Part shown: positions 1 through 9,671 of the stretch, one piece after another
How the letters are laid out: every line of letters begins with the position of its first letter
Position numbering within the stretch: position 1 is the stretch's first letter
Assembly: GCA_024280575.1 (NCBI GenBank)
Contig: JAJRPV010000004.1
Coordinates: 1 to 64,000, forward strand
Length of the DNA stretch: 64,000 bases
Direction: 5' to 3'
DNA from: Campylobacterales bacterium
GTDB taxonomy: Bacteria; Campylobacterota; Campylobacteria; Campylobacterales; Sulfurospirillaceae
Notes under the pieces: model-generated
Database searches by the model: none
What the model was told of the DNA's origin: nothing
Seen by the model: the letters and a program-made list of their open reading frames with translations, nothing else
Program-made: the position numbers and the translations under genes

Positions 1-43
1 GTGGTTCCGAGGGTCGTGGGTTCGATTCCCATCATTCACCCCA
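1..43 (+). tRNA. tRNA-His(GTG), 5' truncated by window start
   Basis: Window begins GTGGTTCCGAGGGTCGTGGGTTCGATTCCCATCATTCACCCCA; T-arm GGTTCGATTCC, C discriminator before CCA is typical of tRNA-His, first three bases fit the GTG anticodon. Confidence 0.75.
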
Positions 44-61
44 TTGTTTTTACCGAGTTTT

Positions 62-138
62 GCGCTCGTAGCTCAATTGGATAGAGCAACGGACTTCGGA
101 TCCGTAGGTTGTAGGTTCGACTCCTGTCGGGCGCACCA
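62..138 (+). tRNA. tRNA-Arg(TCG)
   Basis: 77-nt cloverleaf GCGCTCG...CGGGCGCACCA; anticodon loop CTTCGGA between ACGGA/TCCGT. Confidence 0.95.
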
Positions 139-154
139 CCTAAAACCGATAGAT

Positions 155-231
<77 letters not shown>

Positions 232-244
232 CTTTAACTGTCTC

Positions 245-307
245 AATTTAACGAGCAAAGCTCATTAAATTTCAGTCACTAAAGCTTCGACTTTGTTGAG
301 AATTTAG
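245..307. repeat. structured dispersed repeat, copy 1 (G.GCAAAGC.C hairpin + CACTAAAGCTTCG hairpin)
   Basis: AATTTAACGAGCAAAGCTCATTAAATTTCAGTCACTAAAGCTTCGACTTTGTTGAGAATTTAG aligns with 29903-29965 and the reverse complement of 52677-52741. Confidence 0.6.
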
Positions 308-344
308 TTTTTGCAGGTTGAGACACTGCTTTTATAATTGTTAT

Positions 345-429
345 GCGGATGTGGTGAAATTGGTAGACACGCCAGACTTAGGATCTGGTGCCGCAAGGCG
401 TGGAAGTTCGAGTCTTCTCATCCGCACCA
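345..429 (+). tRNA. tRNA-Leu(TAG)
   Basis: 85-nt class II tRNA GCGGATG...CATCCGCACCA with long variable arm; anticodon loop CTTAGGA. Confidence 0.95.
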
Positions 430-479
430 TCCCTTAACATTATGCTTAAATAGGTTTATTTATTATTTAAGATATACTC

Positions 480-1055
480 CTATTTTTTTATTGGTTTGAG
501 ATAAAAAAGATGTGGTTTGTTATCACCATACTCTAGCTGTGTGTATTCTCTTTCTTTTAGTATTTTACTAATTTCACTGTTTTTATCATTTAGATCTCCA
601 AATATTCTCACTTTTGCAGGGCAGGTTATTTGACATGCAGTTGTAGTTTCGCCTCTTGCCAGTCTTGTGTCTGAGCAAAATATACATTTATCGGCAAAAT
701 GTTTTTGTGTATCTACATATCTTGCATCATAAGGGCATACCTCTATGCATTTCATGCATAATATACATGTAGAGGCATTTGTCAGTACAATACCATCTTT
801 GTTTTTTGTTATAGCGTCCACAGGGCATACGGGCAGACAAAATGGCTTTGTGCATTCTTGACATTGATTTGTCTGCTTAAACATACCTCTCTCTCTTTTT
901 AGTGAAAAATAATCTCCTTCTATGTCATCTGAAGTTATCCAGAGTCTATGTTTATCAGCGCCTCTTTCTATGCCGTTTTCCTCTTTACAGGCAACTACGC
1001 ATGATTTGCAGTTTATACATAGTTCGTAATCAAATGCCATAGCGTATTGAGCCAT
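480..1055 (-). CDS. 4Fe-4S dicluster electron-transfer subunit of a DMSO-reductase-superfamily enzyme (PsrB/PhsB-like)
   Basis: Four Cys clusters (CINCKSCVVACK, CQECTKPFCLPVCP, CILCMKCIEVCP, CIFCSDTR...C..TCP); adjacent to the molybdopterin subunit. Confidence 0.85.
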   Translation of the reverse strand: MAQYAMAFDYELCINCKSCVVACKEENGIERGADKHRLWITSDDIEGDYFSLKRERGMFKQTNQCQECTKPFCLPVCPVDAITKNKDGIVLTNASTCILCMKCIEVCPYDARYVDTQKHFADKCIFCSDTRLARGETTTACQITCPAKVRIFGDLNDKNSEISKILKEREYTQLEYGDNKPHLFYLKPIKK

Positions 1056-1056
1056 A

Positions 1057-3429
1057 TCAAACCTTCCTTATTTCTACATTTGTTTCATTCATCACGGCAT
1101 CTCCATAAACAGGCTCAATTTTATCTTCTATGATTTCATTGTCGCTAGCCCCATTGCCATAAGCATTTGTTAGATCTTTTGACGATTCACCAAAACCGTG
1201 TGCAAAAAAGAGAATATCAGGAGCGATTTTATTTGTAGGATATGCTTTTATCTTTACCGAAGAGATACTGCTTTTTATCTCTATCAAATCTCCCAACAGT
1301 ATGTTTAATTTCCTTGCTACTTTATTGTTTATCCATAAGTGGTTTGTCTGCATTATATCTCTTAGCATTTCATTGTTTGATGTTGCACTTTGGGTAAAAT
1401 ATATGTATCTTCCTGTTATGAGCCTAAACTTCCCCTTTGGTACGAAATAATCATACTCATCTCTCCATAATGGAAAAGAATCTAGGTTGAATTTTTTCAT
1501 TTTATTTAATTTACAAAAAACCTTATAACTACTATTCGTAGTATAATATCTTTCGTTTTCGGGATAATATTGATATGAGTTATTAAATTCTTTCTTGTGA
1601 TATTTGTTTATGTTTGGATACCAAATACCAATCTTTTTTAAGCTATCATAAGCATCTTTGCCATATGTGCCGAGTATCATATCTTTATTTCTGTCAGAAA
1701 TTGACTTTTTATAAAGCTGTATTAGATCATACCCGCCTTCTACAAAGGTCTTTCTCTCGCCATTTTTCAAGATATCATTTTGAAGTGAGACATCATATTT
1801 TTTACTTATATCAAAAAGTGGTTTATTAAGCTTATTACCTAACTTTTTTAATATTTTATGAAGCGGTAAGCTTTCGTATAATGGGTTTATAACCTTATTT
1901 CTGAGTCCAATGGAGGGTTCAAGTACATTGAAACTAACAGCCAAATCCTCTCTTTCAAGATATGTGCATTCAGGAAGTATGATATCTGCCATCATGGCAG
2001 TATCACTTGGCATGGTATCGATTACCACTACTAAGTCAAGTTTTTCAAGAAATTTTTTGGTTTTTGATATATTTGGAATACTTTGCATAATATTGTGTTT
2101 TCTAGCAAATAGAGCTCTAACCTTATATGGAGCTGTTTCATTTAGTACTTTTTCTCTAAAATTTAACCAACTTCCGGCTTTTGCAGATCCGTAGGTTATG
2201 CCATCTAAATCAAATCTATCTTTAGAGTTTGAATACAAGGGCTCATTGATTTCTATATTTGGAAGTTTTAAAGGTTTTCCATATATGATTCCTCCTTTTC
2301 TGTTTAGGCTACCGGCAAGTGCATTTATTAGAGCCATAGCCCTTCTAAACTGAAAATCATTTGCACTTCCTACACTTCTGCGACCAGGATGAAACAGTGG
2401 TCTTTTTGCACTGAAAAATTCACGAGTTATGGTTTCTATCTCTTTTGCGTCAATTTTGCATTTACTTTGTGCCCAATTTGAAGTATAGCCATTTTTTAAA
2501 ATCAATTTTTTAAATTCATCAAAATCTTGAAAATGATTTTTTACTACTTTTTTATCGTAAAGCTCATTTTTTAGTGCAATATAAATCATAGCCAAGCAAA
2601 AAGCTAGATCTGTTCCGGGTTTTATCGGCAACCAGGTATCCGCTTTTATAGCACTAACCGTACACCTGGGATCTATAACTATAACTTTTGCATCCCTCTT
2701 TTTTGCAAGATATATGCTATCGGGCGTAACTAAAGATTCCAATCTGTTTGAACCGGCAAATATAATATAATCACTACCATTTACATCGGGTTCACCAACA
2801 GTTCCGATTGTCAAAAGATAAGCCCCTAGCCTTGTATTTAAACAAATTGAGCCTTCGTCGAGAAAGTTTGTACTGCCGATTTTTCCCCCAAAAAATGTCA
2901 TCATCTCTTCTTTTTCAAAGCCTTCTCCATTGCAATAAGCGATAGTAGAGCGATTGTCTTTTTCGGTCTCTAAGATTTTTACTAAAGAATTTTTTATATA
3001 TTCAAATGCTTCATCCCAAGTTACTCTTTTGTATTTTCCATCCCCTCTTTCGCCTATCCTGATTAATGGATATTTTAGTCTATCTTTATCATATAGAGCC
3101 TGTATGCCAGAGTTTCCTTTTGGGCAAAGCATATTTTGACTTTTTGGAAAGTATGGATTTGGATTTAATTTTGTTACTATACCGTTTTCTACTCTGGCAT
3201 ATCCGGCACATTTGTTTCTGCATACATTGCATAAGTATGGCACTTTTAAAGCTTTGGTTTCTGAAGTTTTTGTAGTAAATGGAATTTGGAAAATAGGTCT
3301 TTTGTTGCTGGCAAAAAGGGATGAGCTATTGCTATATATCATTAGTGCAATACTTTGTTTGAGAAATTTTCTTCTTGAGACTTCGATTAGCAAACTATAT
3401 CCTTTGTAAAAAGCTTGTTTATTATACAT
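1057..3429 (-). CDS. molybdopterin oxidoreductase catalytic subunit (PsrA/PhsA-like)
   Basis: Tat motif SRRKFLK, N-terminal Fe-S motif CNVCRNKCAGY...CPKGNSG, conserved DPRCTVSAIKADTWLPIKPGTD; real start may be nearer SRRKFLK. Confidence 0.85.
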   Translation of the reverse strand: MYNKQAFYKGYSLLIEVSRRKFLKQSIALMIYSNSSSLFASNKRPIFQIPFTTKTSETKALKVPYLCNVCRNKCAGYARVENGIVTKLNPNPYFPKSQNMLCPKGNSGIQALYDKDRLKYPLIRIGERGDGKYKRVTWDEAFEYIKNSLVKILETEKDNRSTIAYCNGEGFEKEEMMTFFGGKIGSTNFLDEGSICLNTRLGAYLLTIGTVGEPDVNGSDYIIFAGSNRLESLVTPDSIYLAKKRDAKVIVIDPRCTVSAIKADTWLPIKPGTDLAFCLAMIYIALKNELYDKKVVKNHFQDFDEFKKLILKNGYTSNWAQSKCKIDAKEIETITREFFSAKRPLFHPGRRSVGSANDFQFRRAMALINALAGSLNRKGGIIYGKPLKLPNIEINEPLYSNSKDRFDLDGITYGSAKAGSWLNFREKVLNETAPYKVRALFARKHNIMQSIPNISKTKKFLEKLDLVVVIDTMPSDTAMMADIILPECTYLEREDLAVSFNVLEPSIGLRNKVINPLYESLPLHKILKKLGNKLNKPLFDISKKYDVSLQNDILKNGERKTFVEGGYDLIQLYKKSISDRNKDMILGTYGKDAYDSLKKIGIWYPNINKYHKKEFNNSYQYYPENERYYTTNSSYKVFCKLNKMKKFNLDSFPLWRDEYDYFVPKGKFRLITGRYIYFTQSATSNNEMLRDIMQTNHLWINNKVARKLNILLGDLIEIKSSISSVKIKAYPTNKIAPDILFFAHGFGESSKDLTNAYGNGASDNEIIEDKIEPVYGDAVMNETNVEIRKV

Positions 3430-3669
3430 CCGAATTGTTAATAAAACTCAGCAAAATCAAAAATTTAAGGTATTTTAGTATAAAATATGAAAAGATTATA
3501 ATAAACTAATCATAAAAGTTAAATAAAGTTTACAAATAATTAGAAATTTAAATTTAAATTTATCTTTTTTTAGATAATATTTCATTATGTAAAAGTTTTA
3601 TTACTTTATTGCTTGGTTTTTAGTTGTATTTTGTAATAGGTTTTAAAATGAAAAATTCGGAGGTAAAAA

Positions 3670-5199
3670 ATGAAGAGATTAATTGCTCCAATACTAATTG
3701 GTGCTGTGTTTGGTTCTTTTGCTATGGCAAAAGATATGGATATGAAGGCGGAGATAGAAGCTCTTAAAACTCAAATGAATGAGCTAAAAGCTGCTCAAAA
3801 GAAGATAAATATAAAATCTTTTAGAAAGCAATTTTACGAAGTAAAAGCTCATGATGCACATGATAATATAAAGTTTAGTGCAGATTTAAGAACAGCTTAT
3901 GATGTTATTGATTATAAAATTAATGGCGCACCTAGTCAAAGCAATGGGGTTTGGACAAATAAATTTACACTTAAAATGATGGCTCAACCAAGGAATGATT
4001 TAGTCTTTCGAGGTGCATTAGGTGTTTATAAATCATTTGGCTATAATGGCGTTCAACCATATAACTCATTTCAAAATATGGATTGGTATGCTGATGAAAC
4101 ACCAAGCGGAGATGCTGATTTTAGGCTAAAAGAGGCATATTTTATCTATTTTGGCAATATGGGAAAAGTTCCATATACTGTTAGTTTTGGTAGAAGACCG
4201 GCGGTTAATGGCTTCTTAACAAACTACAGAGATGATGATGATAAACCGGCTTCACCGATAGGACATAATATAAATATGGAATTTGACGGTGCAAGCTTTA
4301 TGTGGAAGCTAGAGAATGTAACAGGCATATCAGGTATGTATTTTAAAATCTGTCTAGGCAGAGGAAACTCTAATGCGGATGCTAAATATCCTGCATTTGA
4401 TAACTTTATGGGAACACTTGGAGGTTCTACACTTTTTGCAACACCCACTCCCTATGGAAAAACAGATCTTAATTCAGCAAATATGGATTTAGCCGGAATA
4501 TTGATGAAGCTATATGACGACGGTCAATATACTGTTATGTTTAACTGGTTTAAGGGTTGGAATATGATGGGTGCAAATATTACAAATCTAACTAATTCGG
4601 GAAATCCGCTAAATGATACCTATAAAGTTACATTAAAGGATGTTGGTGATTTGACTGGAGGTGCTTTATCATTGCAAAGTTCTGGCATAGGTGATGGAAT
4701 TAATGATTTCTTGGATGATACAAATGTTTTTGCATCTTTTGCTTGGAGTAAAACAGATCCTAAGGGTGTGACTTCAACGATAGCAAATGCAACGGGAGCT
4801 GATCCAGTAGTGACAGCAAATATGCTAGGTTCAACAAAAAGCGAAACAGGTACATCTTATTATGTTGGCGTTAATTTCCCTTGTATATTAGTTGATGGTG
4901 CAAGGTGGGGACTTGAGTACAATCATGGTAGTAAATACTGGAGAAGTTTTACATACGGCGAAGATACTTTAGTAGGATCTAAACTGGCAACTCGTGGTAA
5001 TGCGTATGAGATTTTCTATGATCTTCCGCTTTTGGATAAATTCTTAACAGCGCAAATAAGATATACTTATATTGATTATGATTATACCGGTAGCGATATG
5101 TTTTTTGGATCAACCGGAACACCTATGGATGTCGATACAACACCGGGTGCAGTTAAAAGTGCATCAGATTTGAGATTATCTATAAGATATAGATATTAA
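3670..5199 (+). CDS. DUF3373-like outer-membrane beta-barrel / porin family protein
   Basis: Signal peptide, coiled-coil N-terminus, beta-barrel-like repeats, C-terminal aromatic residue (LSIRYRY); good SD (ggaggtaaaaaatg). Confidence 0.65.
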   Translation: MKRLIAPILIGAVFGSFAMAKDMDMKAEIEALKTQMNELKAAQKKINIKSFRKQFYEVKAHDAHDNIKFSADLRTAYDVIDYKINGAPSQSNGVWTNKFTLKMMAQPRNDLVFRGALGVYKSFGYNGVQPYNSFQNMDWYADETPSGDADFRLKEAYFIYFGNMGKVPYTVSFGRRPAVNGFLTNYRDDDDKPASPIGHNINMEFDGASFMWKLENVTGISGMYFKICLGRGNSNADAKYPAFDNFMGTLGGSTLFATPTPYGKTDLNSANMDLAGILMKLYDDGQYTVMFNWFKGWNMMGANITNLTNSGNPLNDTYKVTLKDVGDLTGGALSLQSSGIGDGINDFLDDTNVFASFAWSKTDPKGVTSTIANATGADPVVTANMLGSTKSETGTSYYVGVNFPCILVDGARWGLEYNHGSKYWRSFTYGEDTLVGSKLATRGNAYEIFYDLPLLDKFLTAQIRYTYIDYDYTGSDMFFGSTGTPMDVDTTPGAVKSASDLRLSIRYRY

Positions 5200-5204
5200 A
5201 TAAA

Positions 5205-5238
5205 TTAAGAGAAGGTTTTAAGCCTTCTCTTAATTTTT
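5205..5238 (+). terminator. rho-independent terminator
   Basis: ATTAAGAGAAGGttttaagCCTTCTCTTAAT followed by TTTT. Confidence 0.8.
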
Positions 5239-5288
5239 CTTGCTAACATTCTCTAGCATATTCTTTGCTACTTCCCAAGCTCTGAGAC

Positions 5289-6431
5289 CTAATTTTTTTG
5301 CTTCACTTGTTGCTTTTTTGTGGTTTCATTTTGTTTTATGCTTTCTAGTGTCTCATTTGCTTTTTTACCAAGCTCGTTTACATCTTTTTTAAAGCTTTCA
5401 AATTTTGTTTCTGCTTTTTCTTTTATCTCTTCGAGAGATACATTGGGCTTAAACTCTTCTAGCCTTTGAGTTATAACCTCTTTTGCTTCTGCTGTTGCTC
5501 TTTTGATTTTTTCCACTGAATTGTCATATTTTTCTATGTTTTCCTTTAATGCTTCTTGTATTTTTCCATCATATTGATTTGATAAATCTCTTAGCATCTG
5601 TATATAATCATCTTCAATTTTTACCAAATCTTTTTTGATTTCTTCAAAATTTTGCCCAAAGACATCATCATCTTTTGGTGCAAATTTTATATCATTTTTA
5701 AATTTATCCAAAGCTTTTAAGATGCCTTCTTTTGTTCCGCGAACTGCACCGTTGATTAACTCTTTTGAATATGCCAGATTTGCATTTGCTAATTCCAGTG
5801 CTACATCCATTATCGTGCTGGTTGTACTTAAAAATCTTCTTTTTGCAAATTCCCCATCCTTGATAGCTTGAAAAGTTAGATTTTTTGTTACTTGAAATGT
5901 AGTGTCTTCAATATCGCTTCCTTTTTCCAAAGTAGTCAAAAGTGCTTCTTCGGTAGTTTCTCTCAAAATTCCAAGCATCTCTAAAGCATTTAGTTTGGTA
6001 TCATTTAGTGCTTCTAGGGCAACACCCTTTAAATCTTGAGGCAATGAATTGATATGCTTTTCGAGTATGTTGTATGTATTTGTTATAGAATTTTTTATCT
6101 CATTTTTTTGATTTTGAGCCGATTTTTTTAGTTGTTCTATTTCATAAAGAGTTTTATATAAAAACTCTTCTTTGTCCTGATTTGCCGCTTTTAGCAAGCT
6201 CTCGATTATAACAGATAAGTTAGCTGTGTTTTTTATACCCTCATTTTCTAGAACTTTGCAGTATTGTTCAAATAATTCGGCAACTCTGTTTTGTATTTTT
6301 TTGTCATCTTTAAGTCTTTGTATCTTTTTTCGTGACAATTCAAAACAGGTATCTCCTAGTATTTTTAAAAAGTGCTGATTGTCTCTGTTTTCTTTTATGA
6401 CATTTGAAAAAATTGTTTGTATTGATTCCAT
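5289..6431 (-). CDS. coiled-coil hypothetical protein (DUF6781-like)
   Basis: 380-aa ORF rich in Glu/Lys/Ala helices. Confidence 0.6.
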   Translation of the reverse strand: MESIQTIFSNVIKENRDNQHFLKILGDTCFELSRKKIQRLKDDKKIQNRVAELFEQYCKVLENEGIKNTANLSVIIESLLKAANQDKEEFLYKTLYEIEQLKKSAQNQKNEIKNSITNTYNILEKHINSLPQDLKGVALEALNDTKLNALEMLGILRETTEEALLTTLEKGSDIEDTTFQVTKNLTFQAIKDGEFAKRRFLSTTSTIMDVALELANANLAYSKELINGAVRGTKEGILKALDKFKNDIKFAPKDDDVFGQNFEEIKKDLVKIEDDYIQMLRDLSNQYDGKIQEALKENIEKYDNSVEKIKRATAEAKEVITQRLEEFKPNVSLEEIKEKAETKFESFKKDVNELGKKANETLESIKQNETTKKQQVKQKN

Positions 6432-6442
6432 CTTATACCTAC

Positions 6443-6709
6443 TTAGAGTACAAATTTTATATCTTTATGTTTTTTTAAATCCTCAAAAATCGCCTTTCGC
6501 TCTTCATGATTATTGACTGATACTTCGAGAGTATGGCTTGTGTATTTTCCTTTTGAACTATTTTGTGATTTTGTGATTTTGTGTTCTTTGCCATTTAAAA
6601 TGTCTTTAGCAATCTTTTTAGCATCATTATCTTTTGGCATAATCAATTTATATTGCCATTTAGCCGGAAAGTCAAGTTTAAGCTCTTTTGTATTGTCCGC
6701 TTTTTCCAC
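6443..6709 (-). CDS. DUF493 (YbeD/HP0495-like) family protein
   Basis: 88 aa; [12 protein letters not shown]...[30 protein letters not shown]. Confidence 0.75.
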   Translation of the reverse strand: MEKADNTKELKLDFPAKWQYKLIMPKDNDAKKIAKDILNGKEHKITKSQNSSKGKYTSHTLEVSVNNHEERKAIFEDLKKHKDIKFVL

Positions 6710-7151
6710 CGTCTTTCTCCTCTAGTAAAATATCGCCAATCACCATAGATCTGTCTATCGCTTTTGCCATGTCGTATATCGTCAAAAGCCCTATGCTAAC
6801 ACCTGTCAATGCTTCCATTTCGACACCTGTTTGTCCCCTGAGTTTTGAAGTGACAAAAAGTTTGAAACCCGGTAAATTAGGCAACTCTTCAACATCACAA
6901 TTTACGGAAGTGAGCATCAAAGGATGACACATGGGTATCAAATCACTTGTTCTTTTTGTACCCAATATCGCTGCAATTACGGCAGTTTGTATAACCGGAC
7001 CTTTTTTCGCTTTTTCGCCGACTATCATATCGTAAGCTTTTTGGCTCATTTGTATAGTGCCACTTGCCTTCGCAACTCTAAAAGTATCTTCTTTGTCTGA
7101 GACATCTACCATCTTTGGTCTGTCTTTTTCATCTAAGTGTGTTAATTTCAT
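6678..7151 (-). CDS. moaC: cyclic pyranopterin monophosphate synthase
   Basis: Conserved MoaC motifs [40 protein letters not shown]. Confidence 0.95.
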   Translation of the reverse strand: MKLTHLDEKDRPKMVDVSDKEDTFRVAKASGTIQMSQKAYDMIVGEKAKKGPVIQTAVIAAILGTKRTSDLIPMCHPLMLTSVNCDVEELPNLPGFKLFVTSKLRGQTGVEMEALTGVSIGLLTIYDMAKAIDRSMVIGDILLEEKDGGKSGQYKRA

Positions 7152-7154
7152 ATT

Positions 7155-7752
7155 CTAAAATCCTAATTCTTCATTTACAATTATGATGTGAGTTCTTCCC
7201 TTTATGTCACCGTTTATGTATGCGAATTTATTTGCTATATTTTCCTGATTGTATTTAGGCTCTTTTCCCATCTCTTTTGCTTTATTATTCATCCTGTTTA
7301 TATTTTTTACAGCCGCAATATTTGTAATTCTATCGAATCCATCTTTAAGAGTAGGGACTATTTTATTTTTACCCACAATGAGGAGAACTTTTTTTGGGCC
7401 GAAAATTTGAGCCGCCACTCTATTTCCACTGCCATCCGCATTGACTAACTCGCCATTTTCGGTGATAGCATTACAGCCTGTGACATAAAGATCCGCAAGA
7501 AGACCCTCTCTTCGTCTGTTTAAATTTTCTTGCATATCGATGCCTTGTTCGTACTGATTGGAAACAGTCAAATCTTTTCGCTTTAAAATATAATTCAATA
7601 GACCAATCTGCGCAACGCTGGTAGAGCCACCAAGCCCTATTGTAGAAATGTCTGCAAAAAAAGTTTTTGCTAACTCTAATGCCTCAGAAGAGGTTTGCAC
7701 AAAATAGACACTAAAGTTATTTTTTTCTAATTTTTTTTTCTAATTTTTTCAT
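7155..7752 (-). pseudogene. LUD-domain (lactate utilisation LutC/DUF1121-like) protein, N-terminus out of frame
   Basis: ORF 7155..7700 starts mid-domain; upstream ATG (7752) gives MKKLEKK..., joined to LEKNNFSVYFVQTSSEA only if the A9 tract (T9 at 7731-7739) were A8. Confidence 0.6.
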
Positions 7753-7818
7753 TTTGTAACCTTTGTCATATTTTATCAAAATTTAGTTATCATTGCAGTA
7801 AATTTTCAAAGGTTTTTC

Positions 7819-8931
7819 ATGAGATGTTCCAAGTTGAGTTCATTTATAGTTATGGACATAGTCAGAGATGCCCTAAAGTATGATGACTGTATCCATTTTG
7901 AGATAGGTCAGCCAGATCTTCCCCCGTCTCCCAAAGTAAAAAAAGCTCTACATGTAGCGATAGATAATGATAGATTTTCATACACTGAGAGTCTAGGACT
8001 GTATGAACTTAGAGAAAAAATAGCAAAAAGTTACAAAATAAATTATGGCGTAATCGTTGATCCAAAGCAAATTTTTCTAACTCCGGGAACTAGCGGGGCA
8101 TTTTTGATTGCATATTTTCTCACACTTAACCACTCGTCAAAACTAGGTCTTAGCGACCCCTCGTATCCTTGTTATAAAAATTTTGCACATGTGCTAGACA
8201 TACAGCCTGCATTTATGAATATAGGAAATGATGATAATTATGAGCTACATGTAGAGGATTTGAAAAGTCAAAATTTAGATGCTTTGCAAATATCAAGCCC
8301 CTCAAATCCTATCGGAAATATTTACAACAGAGATAATCTTAAAAGTTTGGTGGAGTATTGCGATAAAAACAATATAGCTTTTATTTCTGACGAATTGTAT
8401 CATGGCTTGACTTATGATAAAGAAGCAAGTAGCGCACTGGAATTTAGTAAAAATGCCTATGTGATAAATGGATTTTCAAAATTTTATTGCGTGCCCGGTA
8501 ACAGGCTCGGCTGGGTTATAGTTCCAAAGCATAAGTTAAAAGAGGCGGAGATGATAGCTCAAAACTTTTTTATATCGGCTCCGACACTTAGCCAATACGG
8601 GGCGCTTGAAGCATTTGATGATGAGTACCAAGAAACAGTAAAACAGGAATTTAAAAAAAGAAGAGATTTTTTATATGAAGAGTTGTCTCAAATATTTATG
8701 ATACCACTCAAGCCAGAGGGTGCATTTTATATTTGGGCAGATGTGTCAAAATACAGCGATGATAGTTTTGAATTTGCAAGAGAACTTTTGGAAAATATTC
8801 ATGTTGCCTCGACCCCGGGAGTGGATTTTGGGAAAAATGAAACCAACAAATATATCAGATTTGCTTATACCAGAAATATAGAGCACATGGGCGAGGGAAT
8901 AAAAAGACTTAGGGAGTATCTTATAAGATGA
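7819..8931 (+). CDS. pyridoxal-phosphate aminotransferase class I/II
   Basis: SSPSNPIGN, SDELYHGLTYD, NGFSKFYCVPGNRLGW PLP-lysine region. Confidence 0.9.
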   Translation: MRCSKLSSFIVMDIVRDALKYDDCIHFEIGQPDLPPSPKVKKALHVAIDNDRFSYTESLGLYELREKIAKSYKINYGVIVDPKQIFLTPGTSGAFLIAYFLTLNHSSKLGLSDPSYPCYKNFAHVLDIQPAFMNIGNDDNYELHVEDLKSQNLDALQISSPSNPIGNIYNRDNLKSLVEYCDKNNIAFISDELYHGLTYDKEASSALEFSKNAYVINGFSKFYCVPGNRLGWVIVPKHKLKEAEMIAQNFFISAPTLSQYGALEAFDDEYQETVKQEFKKRRDFLYEELSQIFMIPLKPEGAFYIWADVSKYSDDSFEFARELLENIHVASTPGVDFGKNETNKYIRFAYTRNIEHMGEGIKRLREYLIR

Positions 8932-9662
8932 CAGAGATATATTTTGCAGTTTTAAATTTTACACTCTCAGGGGCTATTGGTTTGGTCGGAATCTTGACGC
9001 TTAGAAAGGTAAGTGCGCCAAGTGAGGTATTGTTTGCTCTTTTGCCCATCTTTTTTGCATTGCATCAATTTACAGAAGGATTTGTGTGGCTTGGAATGGG
9101 CGGATATATCGGAAAGAGGGCCTTGGACTTGGCGGCAGGAATATTTATATATTATGCACAAGGCTTGTTGCCTTTTTTGATTCCTTTAGCAGTTTGGCTT
9201 ATCGAAAAAGACGGATATAGAAGAAAGTTTTTAGGAGCCTTGAGTTTTTTAGGGTTATTATTGGCGTGTTATACGATGTATGGACTCTCAATTATACCAA
9301 GCAAAGTAAGTGTTGTAAATGATACTCTTTTTTACATAAACCCATGGACAGCAAATATATATGATGCGAGTATCTATGTCTTGACAGTTTGTGGTTCTTT
9401 GATGCTCAGCAGCAGTATATCAATACAGCTTTTTGGTTTTTTGAACTTAGTTGGTTTGAGCATAATATTTTTAGTGCGTCCTTATGGTTTTACATCATTT
9501 TGGTGCTTGTATGCTGCTAGTATTAGTGGGCTGCTGTATTTTTATTTTGTCGAGCGTCGTACTAAATTTTTATTAGATTGGCAAGATAAAAAGTATTTTT
9601 TTAGCAAAAAGCTGGAGCAAGAGCTGGACTATTTTAAAAAACGAGCAAAAAAACGCAGATAA
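8928..9662 (+). CDS. DUF6629-like integral membrane protein
   Basis: Multi-TM ORF overlapping the aminotransferase stop by 4 nt. Confidence 0.55.
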   Translation: MTEIYFAVLNFTLSGAIGLVGILTLRKVSAPSEVLFALLPIFFALHQFTEGFVWLGMGGYIGKRALDLAAGIFIYYAQGLLPFLIPLAVWLIEKDGYRRKFLGALSFLGLLLACYTMYGLSIIPSKVSVVNDTLFYINPWTANIYDASIYVLTVCGSLMLSSSISIQLFGFLNLVGLSIIFLVRPYGFTSFWCLYAASISGLLYFYFVERRTKFLLDWQDKKYFFSKKLEQELDYFKKRAKKRR

Positions 9663-9671
9663 ATTTATCTT

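Noticed and set aside
1614-3409. Plus-strand ORFs antisense to the molybdoenzyme (71, 94, 61, 69, 65 aa)
   Set aside because: Lie opposite a well-conserved gene; no domains, no SD; typical shadow ORFs. The same applies to other short antisense ORFs in the track.
7717-7750. CTAATTTTTT repeats as a regulatory microsatellite upstream of the aminotransferase
   Set aside because: Better explained as the 5' coding start (Lys-rich MKKLEKK...) of the minus-strand LUD gene.
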